Shown here piece by piece: positions 1 through 11,274 of a DNA stretch of 64,000 nucleotides (position 1 is its first letter; each line of letters begins with the position of its first letter). Below the pieces are notes generated by a model that did not search any database, had not been told where the DNA came from, and saw only the letters and a program-made list of their open reading frames with translations. The position numbers and the translations under genes were made by a program. Origin of the DNA: Cryptomeria japonica (Eukaryota > Streptophyta > Pinopsida > Cupressales > Cupressaceae). The stretch is taken from contig NC_081412.1 of the NCBI RefSeq assembly GCF_030272615.1, positions 137,954,747 to 138,018,746 on the forward strand. Direction: 5' to 3'.

Positions 1-2264
1 TTTTGGACCCTTACATCTCAAAATCCACTATCTCAAGTCCATCATCCCCTCCATCTATTTTGGATCCTCATGTCCCAAAATCCACATTTGATCCTCCATC
101 GAATTTAAATCCTCTCCTCCACAACGCCACCACCCTTTAAGGTGTGTGCCAATGTTGATCTTCCCAACATCCTCATCCATTTATCCGCAAGTATTTCACA
201 CCCCCATTCATTATCTAACATCCATTTTACATAATTCCATCCCTTTAATTCAAGATTTTGCATTAATCCTTATTCCCCTTCATCTTCCATCCATTTTAGC
301 TCCTTATCTATTTCTACCAATATCTATGAGCATACCTCCAATTATCTTGGCACAATATAGCACATCTTTACATGATACTATCCATGGAACTAGATGCTTG
401 AGTCCTCCCTCCATCTCCCTTTCACACATCCACTATCTTCCATATCCACTTATCCTCATCCTTATCCATCCAAACTATTCCAAAAAATATATTTTAAAAA
501 AAACACTAAAAAAGAGAGAAAAAAAATAAAAAAATTCATCCAATGGTGAAAACCATTTCTAGTGGCACCTTGGGTAAGTACCATGATGAAAAATTGGTAA
601 ACAAGTTTCATGAGTAATCCCCTCATTCTCTTGCACTTTACACTTGGGGGCAAGATTCATCCATACTACCATACCATTTGCATCTAATCCATTTATCCTT
701 CATCCAATATCCATCATCCTATCTAAGTCCCTCCTCATTTCCTCTCTTTGATCTTGACTATCTCGTCCATATCATCCATATATCCTATCCATATCCTCCA
801 TTTCATAGCCCTCATCCTATTTACGACATCCTTCCTACCTTTGGTCTTGATCATGCAAGAGGAGAAATAATGTATATGCATGCATTGGAAAATGCAAGCC
901 TAAATTCCTATCCCATACACACTATCCTTCCATCTCATTCATCCTTTATCCACCATCCTTCCATCTTTAATTCCACTAACTCTAATATGGGGCATTGCAC
1001 TCCTTTGCAACATAGTTCTTGGATCTCCATTATCTTATCCTTCATGTGTTCGTCCTCCATATCCTATCACTATTCATCTCCTTAATCCCTCCATCCCCTA
1101 TCTAAGTAATCTCTCCATCTCATCCATCCTTGCTTCTACCTTGTCATTAGCCCTAATCCATTCATCCTTTCTCCATAATTCAATCCCATCATATCCAATC
1201 ATACTCCCCATCCCCTCCCATCTAATCCAATTCATTTTATGATCCCATCACATTGAGCTTTATCCCAGTCAAACTGATCTTTTCCCATCTATCTGAGATT
1301 ATATTGACTTGTGTGTTATCCAAACACCCATCCATACTATGTTAATTAAATCTCAATCAAAATACTCCCATCTATAGATCTCTCACTAACCAAATTATCT
1401 ATTGCCTCCCATCAATATATCCAAATCCTGCCCATTGGGATGCATCCTTCCCCAAGTTTGGCAGTTTATCCAAATCCATCACCTACCCATCAAGATGTAT
1501 CCTTCCCATTTCCGATATTCTATCTAGCTCCATGTCCTACTATTGGCAAGGGGTATCGATTGGCCATGTGCATGTTGTTTGCATAATTTTGATTTTCGCT
1601 TTGATCTTTATCTTGTGTCCTAGGCCTATACTTGTTCAAGGCTACCTTGATCATCCTATATCTTGGCATGTCTTGGGTTGGTGTATATTGGGGCACGTTT
1701 TTGTGGTATGACGTGTTTGATGGTTTTTCTTGTACGATCCAACATTCTCGCATCTACACCATCATCGGTGTTTGTGAGCCTGTGTGCATAGAGATAACCT
1801 TTTTTCTGAGTGTCTAGTCCACACATAAGATATTCACATCATCCCGACTTCTATAGTTAGTGGTGTAGATAGTTCATTGCAAAATCAAAAATAGGTTTTC
1901 TCTCCACATCTACACAACAAGAAATCCTATCCATCACTCCATTCCATCCATTCATCCCATTTCACTTCATTCATTTGACTTGAGACTCCAATTTATTCAT
2001 TCATTCTCCCTTCGTCATCCTTATCCTTTTTACATCCTTTCATACTCAATCCTCTAGTCCTCTAATCCATTTCAAGAGAATACCCATGTTCTTGGAACCC
2101 ACATGTTCTCTCTAGGGGGCATACCACTATCTCCTCGTCATCCTTCCTCATCTCACCTATGATTGGGACATCATGCTACCGGTCCTTATCCTTTTCATCC
2201 ACTATGTTTTATTTCTTCTTTGATATAACATCACTTCATGATGCTATATCAAAGAGGGGTAAAA
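1..2264 (+). mobile_element. 3' internal noncoding tail of a Ty3/gypsy-type LTR element
   Basis: This C/T-rich stretch, full of catcc words, has no ORF that looks like a protein. It leads directly into a purine tract and an LTR, so I read it as the 3' untranslated interior of an element whose coding part lies left of the window. An A-rich run (485-535) is followed by a box at about 541-655 that ends in the word cacttgggggcaag (641-654). Boxes of this kind are common after pol in plant Ty3/gypsy elements. The clade is not determined. Short ORFs here are composition artefacts. Confidence 0.6.
2251..2264 (+). other. Polypurine tract of the left LTR element
   Basis: A 14-base purine-rich run with a single T (aaagaggggtaaaa) sits immediately before the TG that opens the LTR. 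This is the place where plus-strand DNA synthesis is primed in LTR elements. Its position fixes the following LTR as a 3' LTR on the plus strand. Confidence 0.7.
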
Positions 2265-3555
2265 TGTAGACGTCTAAAATTAATTTAATTAATATTAAAT
2301 TAATTTAATCCTTCTCACATAATTAATTAATTTAATTATGTTGATCCCCTTCCTCTTAAGGTTATTTAAATCAAATTTAATTAGTCTTATCACTATAGCC
2401 CTATAATTGATTTATCAATTTTAATTATTTCCCATTCTTCTAAAAGTCGTCTCAATCATTATTTCTTCTAGATATCTATTAGTTAATTAATTTTAATTAA
2501 CTAAGCTAACCATGTGATTCCTAGAAATTACCCTTTCTAATCCTATCATCTAGCCCAATTAATCCACCTTAATCATGCTTATCATTATCTCTCAATTTTA
2601 TATTCCTCCACTCATTATCTCTCCTCATGTCACATCCTCCTAACTTTCCTACTTGCACTCTAATCACTCATTTAGCCACCTTATCATTCTTCTTAATCAT
2701 TTGCACACCCCTAATCATCTTGATTATAGATGAGTCAACTCTTTTCCATAAATGGATTTCCCATCTCATCCTCCAATCTTAAATGCTACCCACTTTGATC
2801 CTTTCACAAAAATTCAAATTCTTTGAATCTCCCCATGCCTACTCTTCCCAAGGAATTTTTAATTCCTTTTCTCATTTAGTCTTCCCACACATCTCTTATT
2901 TTGTAATTTTTAATTCCTCCTCCCCTTCCCCAAGGAATTTAATATTCTTATTTATCTTCCCAAGGTACTTGGGAGCTCTTCCCAATATACTTGAGAAGTA
3001 TGGAGACAAGATATGCCTTTATGAAAAGTCTCTTGGTTCTCCCAAGTTGTCCTCTCAATCCTCTCCCACTCTTTCTTTCAATCTCAACCCTTCATTCCAA
3101 ATCAATCATGGCCCTCCATTTTGTCCTCCTCCAATCTATAAATTAGAGTCTCTTCTCTTAAAAAAATCATCCACTTCCATCATATTCTTATGCTGTCCAT
3201 TTCATCCCTTGAACCACCTTTCAAGTAATTTCATGATGTCCATTTCCAATCCAAATCCATCCATGGCACCCTCATAATGCCAAAATTTTGACTCATCCAT
3301 ATCATCCATAATCATCATCAAATCCAGCCCAATCTTGTTGTGTAGTGCCAGAGAAATCCACAATCCTTCATCCAAGGAGAAAATCAAGTGGAGCAACAAG
3401 GGCGCCCCTTCAACTTCATCAAGCTCAATCTGAGGATCAAGAGAAGGTTTTGAAGGTATAATGGTTTATTTTATGCATGTTTGAATGATTTTATGTTTAT
3501 TTAGATTAAAACTAACCATTAGCATTCCCAAAACTTTTCGCTTGGTTCATCTACA
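2265..3555 (+). repeat. 3' LTR (1.29 kb) of the gypsy-type element
   Basis: The LTR opens with TGTAGACG directly after the purine tract and closes with TCTACA, a perfect 6-bp inverted terminal repeat. The start is rich in taattaatt words. A TATA-like CTATAAAT lies at 3136-3143. The DNA after the LTR (atattcac) is not a primer-binding site, as expected outside a 3' LTR. The ORF at 2783-3277 lies entirely within the LTR and is not a gene. The 5' LTR is off the window, so the right boundary rests on the inverted repeat alone. Confidence 0.65.
3136..3146 (+). promoter_or_regulatory. TATA-like box in the LTR
   Basis: CTATAAATTAG sits about two thirds into the LTR and is followed by a C/T-rich stretch, a usual U3/R arrangement. 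No transcript evidence is available here. Confidence 0.4.
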
Positions 3556-4835
3556 ATATTCACTATTTTTGTTGGACTCCACATGGTGATGGCCTTGTAG
3601 TGAGTGGAAGGATTAAAAAATATGTGTAGTCCATGATGACATGGTTTCTTCTACGATAGGCTACAAATCCTAGAATTTTTTTAATGAAGAAACACTCCTA
3701 CCAGTTTTTTCTAGCAACCTTGGTTTGGGACTACTGCAATTTGTGTCTAGACTAGATAATGAGTAATCATGTAGCAATTGAGTAGGAATGTTGTCTAGTT
3801 TGGAGGACTATTATAAAGAATTGGAGTCAATCCCCTTCAGTTATAAAAGGAAAGTTAGGAAAACAAAGTCTAAATTTCCCATTTGATAGAAAAAGTGGAC
3901 ACATTCATTTACGTGCATCTAATGAAACCTTTATTCTTGACAACCTTTTTTTAAATGGGTTATACAAAAAAATATTCTACAAAGATCAAAATTGTATGGT
4001 ATCTTAGCCCTTTAGATCTTGAAAAACCTTTGGACTCATCGTTCTCAATGTATAAGTCTATTGGAGCTCAATAATATAAGGTGTTTATATCAAGAGACAT
4101 CGTTTTATGTTCAGAAAAGGCCTATGTATAATTATCAGAGGCCCTCTTTATGTAGTCTTGTTTCATATCTTCCTCACCCTTTCGTCTTCTTCCCTATCCT
4201 TGGATATCTTTCACTTCCATCTTTCAAATCGTTAGCAGATAAAATTCATCAAAATTGCTAGAGCTCTTTTAGAGTCGTCAACTTATGAAGCCACTAGACC
4301 CTTTGTATTAATGATAAAAATAACTAAAGATGATGAAACATAACACATTAAAGTGGCTATATAATCTCCTGTGCATTTGGAAAAAGATAAAAAAGAGGAA
4401 CTTGATTTAAAGAAATTTTATCCACACAATCAAAAGAAAAAGGTGCCCTTGGCAAATAAATTCACTGAGGTAGTTTCAAATGGTCTATAATTAGAACATC
4501 CACATTTTGTTGCACACGCTTGTGTGCATTCTAGGATTTAACGATGGTGTAGTCAATCATATGCTCCAAAATATAAACCTCCAAATATTCAAAGAGGATG
4601 AGAGTTTCCTTTTAGATGTTTTTCCAATAGAAAGCTCACTTAAGCTATATCAACCAATAAGACATCAAAGATATTCTAGTAGGGGGAGGAGGAATTTTTT
4701 TGGGACATCCCTAGTTTTATGAAGAAACACTGCAACCCTTTTTTTCTAGCAATCTTGGTGTGTCTCTACTCTATTAGGTTCAATTTTTATGTGTTTCATG
4801 AAAAAACATCTCCTCCTTAGAATGAACATACATAT
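3556..4835. other. Unassigned AT-rich DNA with a ~40-bp repeated block
   Basis: I find no recognisable protein. Two similar blocks beginning atgaagaaacact and running into a ttttctagcaa(c/t)cttgg ending occur at 3683-3724 and 4719-4757, about 1.04 kb apart in the same orientation. They could mark duplicated ends of a decayed element. ORFs at 4019-4261 and 4507-4722 match nothing I know. Confidence 0.35.
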
Positions 4836-4955
4836 ACAAATAAAAATATATATATATATATATATACATATATATATACACAAACATACAAACATACATA
4901 CATATATACATACATATATACATACATAAGTACACACATATATACATACCTATAA
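4836..4955. repeat. Compound AT / ATAC microsatellite
   Basis: An uninterrupted (AT)n run passes into ATAC/ATACAT repeats. The Tyr/Ile/Cys-rich reading frames on the minus strand here are pure repeat translations, not genes. Confidence 0.9.
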
Positions 4956-6810
4956 TCTATTTTACTTATTAAGATAAAACATTTATGTGTTAAGCTTAAT
5001 AAGAAAAACACGTGTTATGCTTCATAAGAAAAACATGTACACATTTTTTACTTGTACTTAGGATTGGATGACAAGCCTTAAGCTTTTGAGTGGATTTTGA
5101 TGTTCAATTTCCTCATTTTGACATGATATTTTCTTCCATTCTTGTTTCTCAACTTTCTCATCATCAAGTTAACACATTATAAATTGGGTTTTAATAAAAT
5201 TACTGCCATAGCTTCACATGCCATTTCATTTGAACTTTCTAACCATATAATATTTTTTACATTTGAACAACATTAACATATATATTTTTTAATTTCTTTT
5301 ACTAATGTTTTCTTGTAGTTATAGAGACATACATGTATACCATTTTTTTTAATAACTTTTCACATATTTGTCCATATTTGAAATAAATTATATAATATTT
5401 TTCTACGTTACACTCTTTACACATTCAATTTTTTTTTTTTACATTTTCAATTATTTTTCAGCAATTTATGTGACATGCATGCTTATGATTAGGATGCATC
5501 ACTTTGAAAAATCATAAAAAAATATACTAAACAAAATTACAAAAAAAATATACTTTTAATGCTCACTCTCAACTATATATCACTTTTGTGTGCATGAAGT
5601 ATTTGACCCTCTTAATTTTATCCATTTTTGAAAAACTCTAGTATTTTAAAAACTAGATTTAGAGTACTACAATTCTTGTTCTTTTGGTATCTTCATATTT
5701 TAAGTGCATAGGTCTCAAATTACTCCTCCAAGTTTAGGTATAGTTGATTTCCAAATAAAGGGGGTCACTCAAGACCCCCTATTTGTGCACCATCTTGGTG
5801 CACTTACCCTCATAGTAAATCTAATATTTTATAGAATATTGAATTGAAGTTTAATATTTCTGATAGGTATACAACTTGCTATAGCATGTGCATTGAGTTT
5901 GATTTTATGGAAATACCAAAAGATACACATCTAGGAGAGTTTGAACTCTCAATTTATGGAAATGGAAAAAGATACACATCGATAATCTATATTTTAATAA
6001 GCATCAAAGGATACACATCTATACAATAAAAAAATATATTTTCATTATATGGCATTTGGTATATTTCATCTAAAAATATCATATAGTGATTGGGTGAGCT
6101 CAATGGATGATAAAAAGAACACTTCTATATTTTGGGTCTAAAATGATTTATTGCGTGGAAAAGAAGCAACCCATTGTGTTATTATCAACAATAGATGCCA
6201 AATATTTTGTAGCAACTTTAATATTATATTAAGTGATTTGAATTATAAGAATATTGTCAAACTTAAATTAGGAGTGAATTAAAGAAAAAAAATATTCTAG
6301 GGAATAATTCAACTAAAAAACTATCAAAGAATAATTTTTTTCCATGGAAGAGGTAAAACATATCAGTACCATATTTCATTTCATCCAAAAGTTTATTGGC
6401 AACGAAGAAATCAATTTCCAATTTTAAAGTTAAAGAACAAGTCCCAAATTATTTTATCAATATCATATTTCATTTCATCTAAGAGCTTATTGGTAATGAA
6501 AAAATCAATTTAGAGTTTTGAAATTAAAGAACAAGTCCCAAACATATTTACAAAAAACTATAACAAAATCATAATTTGGGTGAAACAAAATCTAGGCATA
6601 ATCAATTTGATGAGATTTAAATGAAGAAAATCTAAGCATAATCAATTTGATAAATCAAATTTAAAACAAGATGTTAAGAAATATTAAACCTCTTAATGTA
6701 ACCATGTTCTCTAATCCCTACAAAAGAATTAATATCCATGCCTAATCCATACAAAAATCTCCAGATATTTAAAACTATAAAAAATACTTATAACTTAATA
6801 ATTAATTCAA
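4956..6810. other. AT-rich intergenic DNA, nothing recognised
   Basis: No conserved coding segment, LTR or RNA gene was seen. At 6350-6560 there are two diverged copies of a ~120-bp segment (catatttcatttcatc(c/t)aa ... aagaacaagtcccaaa), which suggests local duplication. Confidence 0.4.
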
Positions 6811-7435
6811 TTTTTTTTTTATATTAGAGATCGAGAGTCCAAAAGAGAACGGAGAGTTTATACAAGACTAGAGAGCCAAACAGTGAAACCAGAGAGAGAA
6901 CTATATACATTTATCTCCTAACCATACAAAAAGGGACGCAACAGAGTATAGCACTATTGGAGAACCTCATCCTGGTCCTCTAGCCATGTGGTCCAAGCTT
7001 GTTCTCCTTCCATCCAAACCACCTTCTTTCTTGCTAGGATCTGGGAGCACATCTCTATTTTGTTGAAGGGAGGAGGCCTATTGTCCTGTAGATCCTTTAT
7101 CAGCTTCTTTACTGCCTTATCAAAGGAGGTCTGATTCTCTGCAAGCCTGGCCCATTCGTACCCATCTTGCATCTCATAAACAAACATGGTCGCTCTGCCA
7201 TCTTTGAGGAATCGCAGGAGCTTGTTTCTCTTGATGTTCATCAGAAAACAGACCTACACAACAATTTTGTAATGTGTGAGTTTTTTAAAAAACTCAGTAC
7301 GTTCCCTTGTAATACCTTGGAACTTCTCCTCATTCCTAAGTTTCCAAATAAACCAGAGAATGTAAGAAGATAAAATTTGCCAAACTAGATTAGTATCCTT
7401 CCTCAGTCCTTGAATAAAACCAGTAATATGATTAT
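6811..7435 (-). mobile_element. 5'-truncated LINE (non-LTR retrotransposon), 3' end
   Basis: On the minus strand a degraded ORF2 tail is followed by a ~140-base 3' UTR and a 10-base A run (T run at 6811-6820 on the plus strand), the usual 3' end of a LINE copy. The left T run plus loss of everything upstream of about 7435 indicates a 5'-truncated insertion. I could not find a convincing target-site duplication, because the right flank is repetitive (attatatg). Confidence 0.65.
6954..7430 (-). pseudogene. LINE ORF2 C-terminal fragment, broken by one stop
   Basis: Reading the minus strand from about 7430, one frame gives a segment with WQILSSYILWFIWKLRNEEK, which resembles the region after the reverse transcriptase in plant L1-like ORF2 proteins (zf-RVT/RNase H side). 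It runs to a TAG at about 7256, then continues in the same frame from VCFLMNIKRNK for another 95 residues to a natural-looking end at 6954. Those last 95 residues, rich in charged residues and Trp, match no domain I can name. The catalytic RT core is absent, so the fragment cannot be active. Confidence 0.6.
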
Positions 7436-7439
7436 ATGA

Positions 7440-7555
7440 TTATATGACTGTATTTTCAATTGTTCGATAAAGTTACCGAGTTATTGCTGAGTTTTTTCCC
7501 GAGTTTTTTTAAAATTTTGGGCTTGCCAAGTCATTGCCGAGTCCGAATTTTTCAA
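7440..7555. other. Short CTCGG-rich insert that ends the ADH homology
   Basis: About 115 bp with spaced repeats of a gagt/ccgagt/gccgag word lie between the LINE copy and the last ADH exon. The ADH reading frame stops at the edge of this segment, so it looks like foreign DNA that replaced the 3' part of the gene. I do not recognise the family. Confidence 0.35.
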
Positions 7556-7660
7556 CTATGCAAGTATTGATCCTATAATTCTTCTCCCGAAAAGTAACTC
7601 CAATGGAGTGAGAGATATCTTGCGTGGACTAGGATCTAGCCCCACTGTCAAACCCAACAT
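7556..7660 (-). pseudogene. ADH exon remnant E, truncated
   Basis: After a CTATAG acceptor the frame reads MLGLTVGLDPSPRKI and then SLTPLELLFGRRIIGSILA before TAG. ADH proteins continue with GGFK at this point. One residue of the usual TVVLG is missing. Homology stops at the junction with the CTCGG-rich segment. Confidence 0.7.
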
Positions 7661-7974
7661 CTATAGTACAATTTCACACAATTCATTATTATGAAATTAC
7701 AGTAACAAAAAAATGTGCAATTTGTTAAAAATGTTGATGAATCACTAATGTGATTTAATGATAATCGTTTTCACCAAATCGAATCTATAAATATCAAAAT
7801 AATTATAACATAGATTATAAAAATCTGATAGTATTAATAGTGGAATTTGTTCAATAATGTAGTCTGATAAGAAAACAAAGGAAAGTGACTAGTGACAAGT
7901 GGACAACCACTATTATGATGTGAAAACACACTCATAATAATTTGATTTGGAAAGAAAGAATAGTATGTAGGTAC

Positions 7975-8070
7975 CTCATTAGTGGAGGCAAATGCCTGGT
8001 GCAGAACATCAACATTCCCAGCGCATTCGAAGCTGTAATCCACTCCTCCATTAGTCATGCCTCTTATTAC
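7975..8070 (-). pseudogene. ADH exon remnant D (MTNGGVDYSFECAGN)
   Basis: This 96-base, 32-codon exon lies between an AACGACAG acceptor and a GTACCT donor. It encodes VIRGMTNGGVDYSFECAGN and then VDVLHQAFASTNE, one of the most conserved ADH signatures. The reading frame is intact. Confidence 0.85.
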
Positions 8071-8164
8071 CTGTCGTTATTGTACCATGTTCAGCAAAAG
8101 AGTTGTAGATATTGTCATTGCCTCAGTAATAGTTAGGATGTATTTAAAGAGACATTGTACTCGC

Positions 8165-8226
8165 CTCATCAATCGGTTTCACGTGATCTTTTGGATTAAT
8201 GCAATCAGTGGCTCCTACTACTTTGG
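8165..8226 (-). pseudogene. ADH exon remnant C (GATDCINPKDH)
   Basis: This 62-base block starts after a CTGCAG acceptor with two bases of a split Ala codon and encodes KVVGATDCINPKDHVKPIDE. It is the usual ADH segment between the Rossmann repeats. It ends at GATGAG followed by GCGAGT, so the donor would be GC rather than GT. Confidence 0.8.
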
Positions 8227-10745
8227 CTGCAGTCAGAGACCATGTTAAATACAAGCTTAACATTATGCTATCAAACAATGTATTCATTCATTTATGTATA
8301 CTACAATATAATGTGGAAACATTAAAGTTGTGATTTAGATAGGTAGTTAATCTGAAATTTAGGTGTCTCATCTGATAGCTGTCTGAAATTTAGTGGCTCA
8401 TGTGATGTTCAGAGAGGTAGCTCATCTAAAATTTGTAGTAGAAAAAAAAAATACCATGCTGCTACTACAGACAGATACTCAATATGAATTCTACAATGAG
8501 GGGGTAATAAATTTAGATTGTTTTTCTCATACATAAATTTTTATTTAGATGGATAAACTTACAATCTTGACGCACTCATTTCAGATTTTCAATTTTTTTT
8601 ATAGAAATAATGACCTTAAAAATAGAGGGGAGAGGATCCAGTAGTTGTGCATCTTAACTTCGCCCTTCTCAAAATCTTACATAGAATTTTCAAATCACTC
8701 CCAATTTTTTACAACAGCTTATTAGCAAGTCCTCTGCTTATAACTAAGGTTTCAGGGCCACATCATTAAATATGATGCCACATCAGCATGCTCTTTGCCA
8801 AGGTGTCCAAAACAACCCCAAAAAAAGGTGAGACCAATAGGCGTTTAAAAGGGATCCCAATACTTGTGCAGATGATGTGGCATCACATGATTGGTTGCTT
8901 TTTCTAACAAATGGTATATTTCATTCAATTATTGGTACTCGTCATAGCAATAACAACTTTAAAGTCACAACTATTGGTGCAATGTTGTACAAAAAATGAA
9001 CATTAAATTAGCAAGTATGGGGATATTAAATCAACAACTTCTATCACAAGAATTGGAACGTGCTCAACTACTTCTTTCCTCTATTTGTCCATGCATCTAT
9101 CATACATTCTTTGAACAACTCTTTGAAACCATCAAATATCTTTCTAAATATAGAAAAATAGTACATAAGTAAAAGTGAGTTGCATGGCAGGGAGGCTTAT
9201 GCATCACTTCTATTAAAAAGTTCATAGGAAATCACAATTCTTTTTAATATCATTTAAAATAAATTATTAAATAAATTAAAATTTCAAATGTACTGTTAAA
9301 CTGATATAAAAATTGCAGAATTCATTAATGTCTGTACACAGTCTGATTTGTTAAAATAATGTCGTAACTGTTACCTTTCTCGAAGGTGCACGTTAAGAAA
9401 GTCTCTTATATGATGTCTGAAACTAAGACAATGCTACAATGGATTTTAAATTGCTACAGTGGATTTTAAATTGTTTTGAAAACTTTAATGAAGCTGGGTA
9501 GTCGATTTCTAGCATTTACAAGCCAATAAAAGTCATGAACAATTAAAAATAAAACAATGAGGTGAACAAGATAGTGAAGAAGTTCTTAAAGTCGGGTTGT
9601 AAAAGGATTCTGAAGTTTTGTATATTAAGAAAAGCTATCAAGAAACAGACCTAAAAATTAAAAGCGGCCTCAAGTAACAATCAAGCACTTACACCAAGGA
9701 ATAGGCAAAACAATAATAAAAAAGGTTCAATTCATTTTTTTTAATTTTTTTTTTGTTTCTTAACTAATCAAAAAGACTTGTAGAAACAAACAAGCACTTA
9801 CAACAAGGAACAAGGAACAAGGAACAAGGAACACGCAGAAGAATAGTCAAAGAAGGTTGAATCTAAATCTTATTGTTTGTTAATTATTTGTGTATAGTTT
9901 CAGAACTCCTTCAAAACTGTCTTATTTATAAAATAAAAAAACAATAAATTTAGTAAATTTTTATCTTTTACAAATCAAATAGAATCATTTAAAATTATGA
10001 TCTAAAAGATCAGTCTAATGTTATTTCTACCCTTTACAAATCAATTAGTCATTTAACAATTATCAGGAGGAGATAAAAGATGAGGTCAATGCTATTTCTA
10101 CCCTTCACAAGCCAACTAGTCATTTAACAATTATCAAAAGAGATAAAAGATGAGGCCAGTGTAATTTCTACCCTTCACAAATCAATGAAGAGATAAAAGA
10201 TGAGGCCAATGTTATTCAAGCTAACTAGTCATTTAACAATTACCAAAGAGATGAAAAATGAAGTCAATGTTATTTCTATCATTTAGAAATATCTCAAAGA
10301 GATAAAAGATGAGGTCAATGTTATTTCTACCGTTCACAAATCAATGAAAAGATAAAAGATGAGGTCAATGTTATTTCTACCTTTTACAAACCAACTAATC
10401 ATTTAACAATTATTGAAAGAGATAAAAGATGAAGTCAGTGTTATTTCTACCTTTTACAAATATCCTAAAAAGATAAAAGATAAGACCTTTACAAACCAAT
10501 CAATCATTTAGCAACTATTAGAAAGAAATAAAAATGATACCAATATTATTTCTACCCTATAGAGGCAACTAGTTATTAACAATTATCGAGGAGAGATGAG
10601 GTGAATGTGATAATATATTAATACCCTTTACAAGCCAGCAAAAGTCACTAACAACTAGCAGTAAAAGATGAAGTAAATGGTCTAAGGACAGATATTGAAT
10701 ATCCAATGTAATGTAATAAGCTTGAAGAAAGATGGGGGTATTTAC
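8227..10745 (-). other. Long ADH intron with repeats, no exon found
   Basis: This 2.5-kb interval separates exon remnants B and C. I searched the minus strand for the expected exon (AEGAK...GVDxN...KFE) and did not find it. The interval holds generic AT-rich DNA at 8250-9990 and a degenerate minisatellite at 9995-10690. A short (ggaacaa)n run lies near 9800-9830. Confidence 0.5.
9995..10690. repeat. Degenerate ~60-bp tandem repeat
   Basis: About ten diverged copies of a unit built from gataaaagatgaggtcaatg, ttatttctaccctt, tacaaatcaa and cta(g/a)tcatttaacaatta follow one another. Spacing varies because parts of the unit are lost in several copies. It lies inside the ADH intron. Confidence 0.75.
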
Positions 10746-10828
10746 TGCAAGTCCAATGGTGCCAAGTCCAAAAATAGCCACGGTTGATTGAGGTCCCACA
10801 TCAGTTACATTGCAGACAGATCCAATAC
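10746..10828 (-). pseudogene. ADH exon remnant B (NAD-binding GxGxxG)
   Basis: This 83-base exon follows a TTTGCAG acceptor, completes the Gly codon split with exon A, and encodes GIGSVCNVTDVGPQ followed by STVAIFGLGTIGLA. It ends at a GTAAAT donor. GLGTIG is the Rossmann dinucleotide-binding loop of the ADH family. The exon is free of stops. Confidence 0.8.
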
Positions 10829-11222
10829 CTGCAAATCCATATTAGACTGTGTTAGTCTCAAACAAAAGAAATCTTCTTCACCATTACATAGAAAATCATT
10901 TCCTATATCACCTAGGGATTGGAGCATATATAGTAAGAATGAATGGATATGTTGAAGATAAAAAGTGTTTGCATGCTGTCCTGTCATAAACAATGAAAAA
11001 TCTATTTAAAGAGTTTTGCTAAGTTTGATCAGCTGTCAACGTGGCAAGATGAGTGGAACTCGTATCCTTATCCAAATCCACTACAATGAACTATATCTTA
11101 TCCAAATCCTCTGAATTGGAAAATGGTTTTTACAATGAAAACAGTAAGCATTGTATAAACTGGGCTAACAACTAGTAAAAATGTCAAGCATGGAAAATAA
11201 AAAGAAAGCTAGTTTTATCTAC

Positions 11223-11264
11223 CTGTGGCAACACCGCAGCCAAGCAAGCAGACCTTATTATTAG
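11223..11264 (-). pseudogene. ADH exon remnant A (KVCLLGCGVAT)
   Basis: The minus strand reads ...NKVCLLGCGVAT plus one G, then a GT donor at 11222-11221, at a known plant ADH intron position. It carries the conserved Cys of the LLGCG motif. Homology fades upstream of about 11264, exactly where a 14-base word begins that recurs at 12007-12020. Confidence 0.75.
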
Positions 11265-11274
11265 TTCCTGCCCC

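Larger units (their letters stand above)
7556..11264 (-). pseudogene. Plant alcohol dehydrogenase-like gene, fragmented
   Basis: Five minus-strand blocks match, in order, the NAD-binding half of a zinc-type medium-chain alcohol dehydrogenase (ADH class III/ADH-like family, cytosolic, NAD-dependent). They are 11264-11223 (NKVCLLGCGVAT), 10828-10746 (ending in the nucleotide-binding GLGTIGLA), 8226-8165 (GATDCINPKDHVKPIDE), 8070-7975 (MTNGGVDYSFECAGN) and 7660-7559 (ISLTPLELLFGRRIIGS). Phases agree across the joins that can be tested. The expected small exon between GLA and KVVGATD, carrying the GxD adenosine-ribose-binding segment, was not found in the 2.5-kb gap. The catalytic N-terminal half is absent upstream, and the last exon runs into a TAG at 7558-7556 beside foreign DNA. 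A relic is much more likely than a working gene, although missing exons might lie elsewhere. Confidence 0.8.

Noticed and set aside
146-1085. Ser/Pro/His/Ile-rich ORFs of 127 and 135 codons
   Set aside because: They arise from catcc-rich composition in a noncoding retroelement tail; no domain and no conservation sign.
2783-3277. 164-codon ORF
   Set aside because: It lies wholly within an LTR and overlaps the TATA-like region; residue content follows the C/T-rich DNA.
4746-5011. Cys/Tyr/Ile-rich minus-strand ORFs
   Set aside because: Direct translation of the AT/ATAC microsatellite.
7556-11264. A working alcohol dehydrogenase gene
   Set aside because: One internal exon and both ends are missing and the last exon ends in a stop beside foreign DNA.
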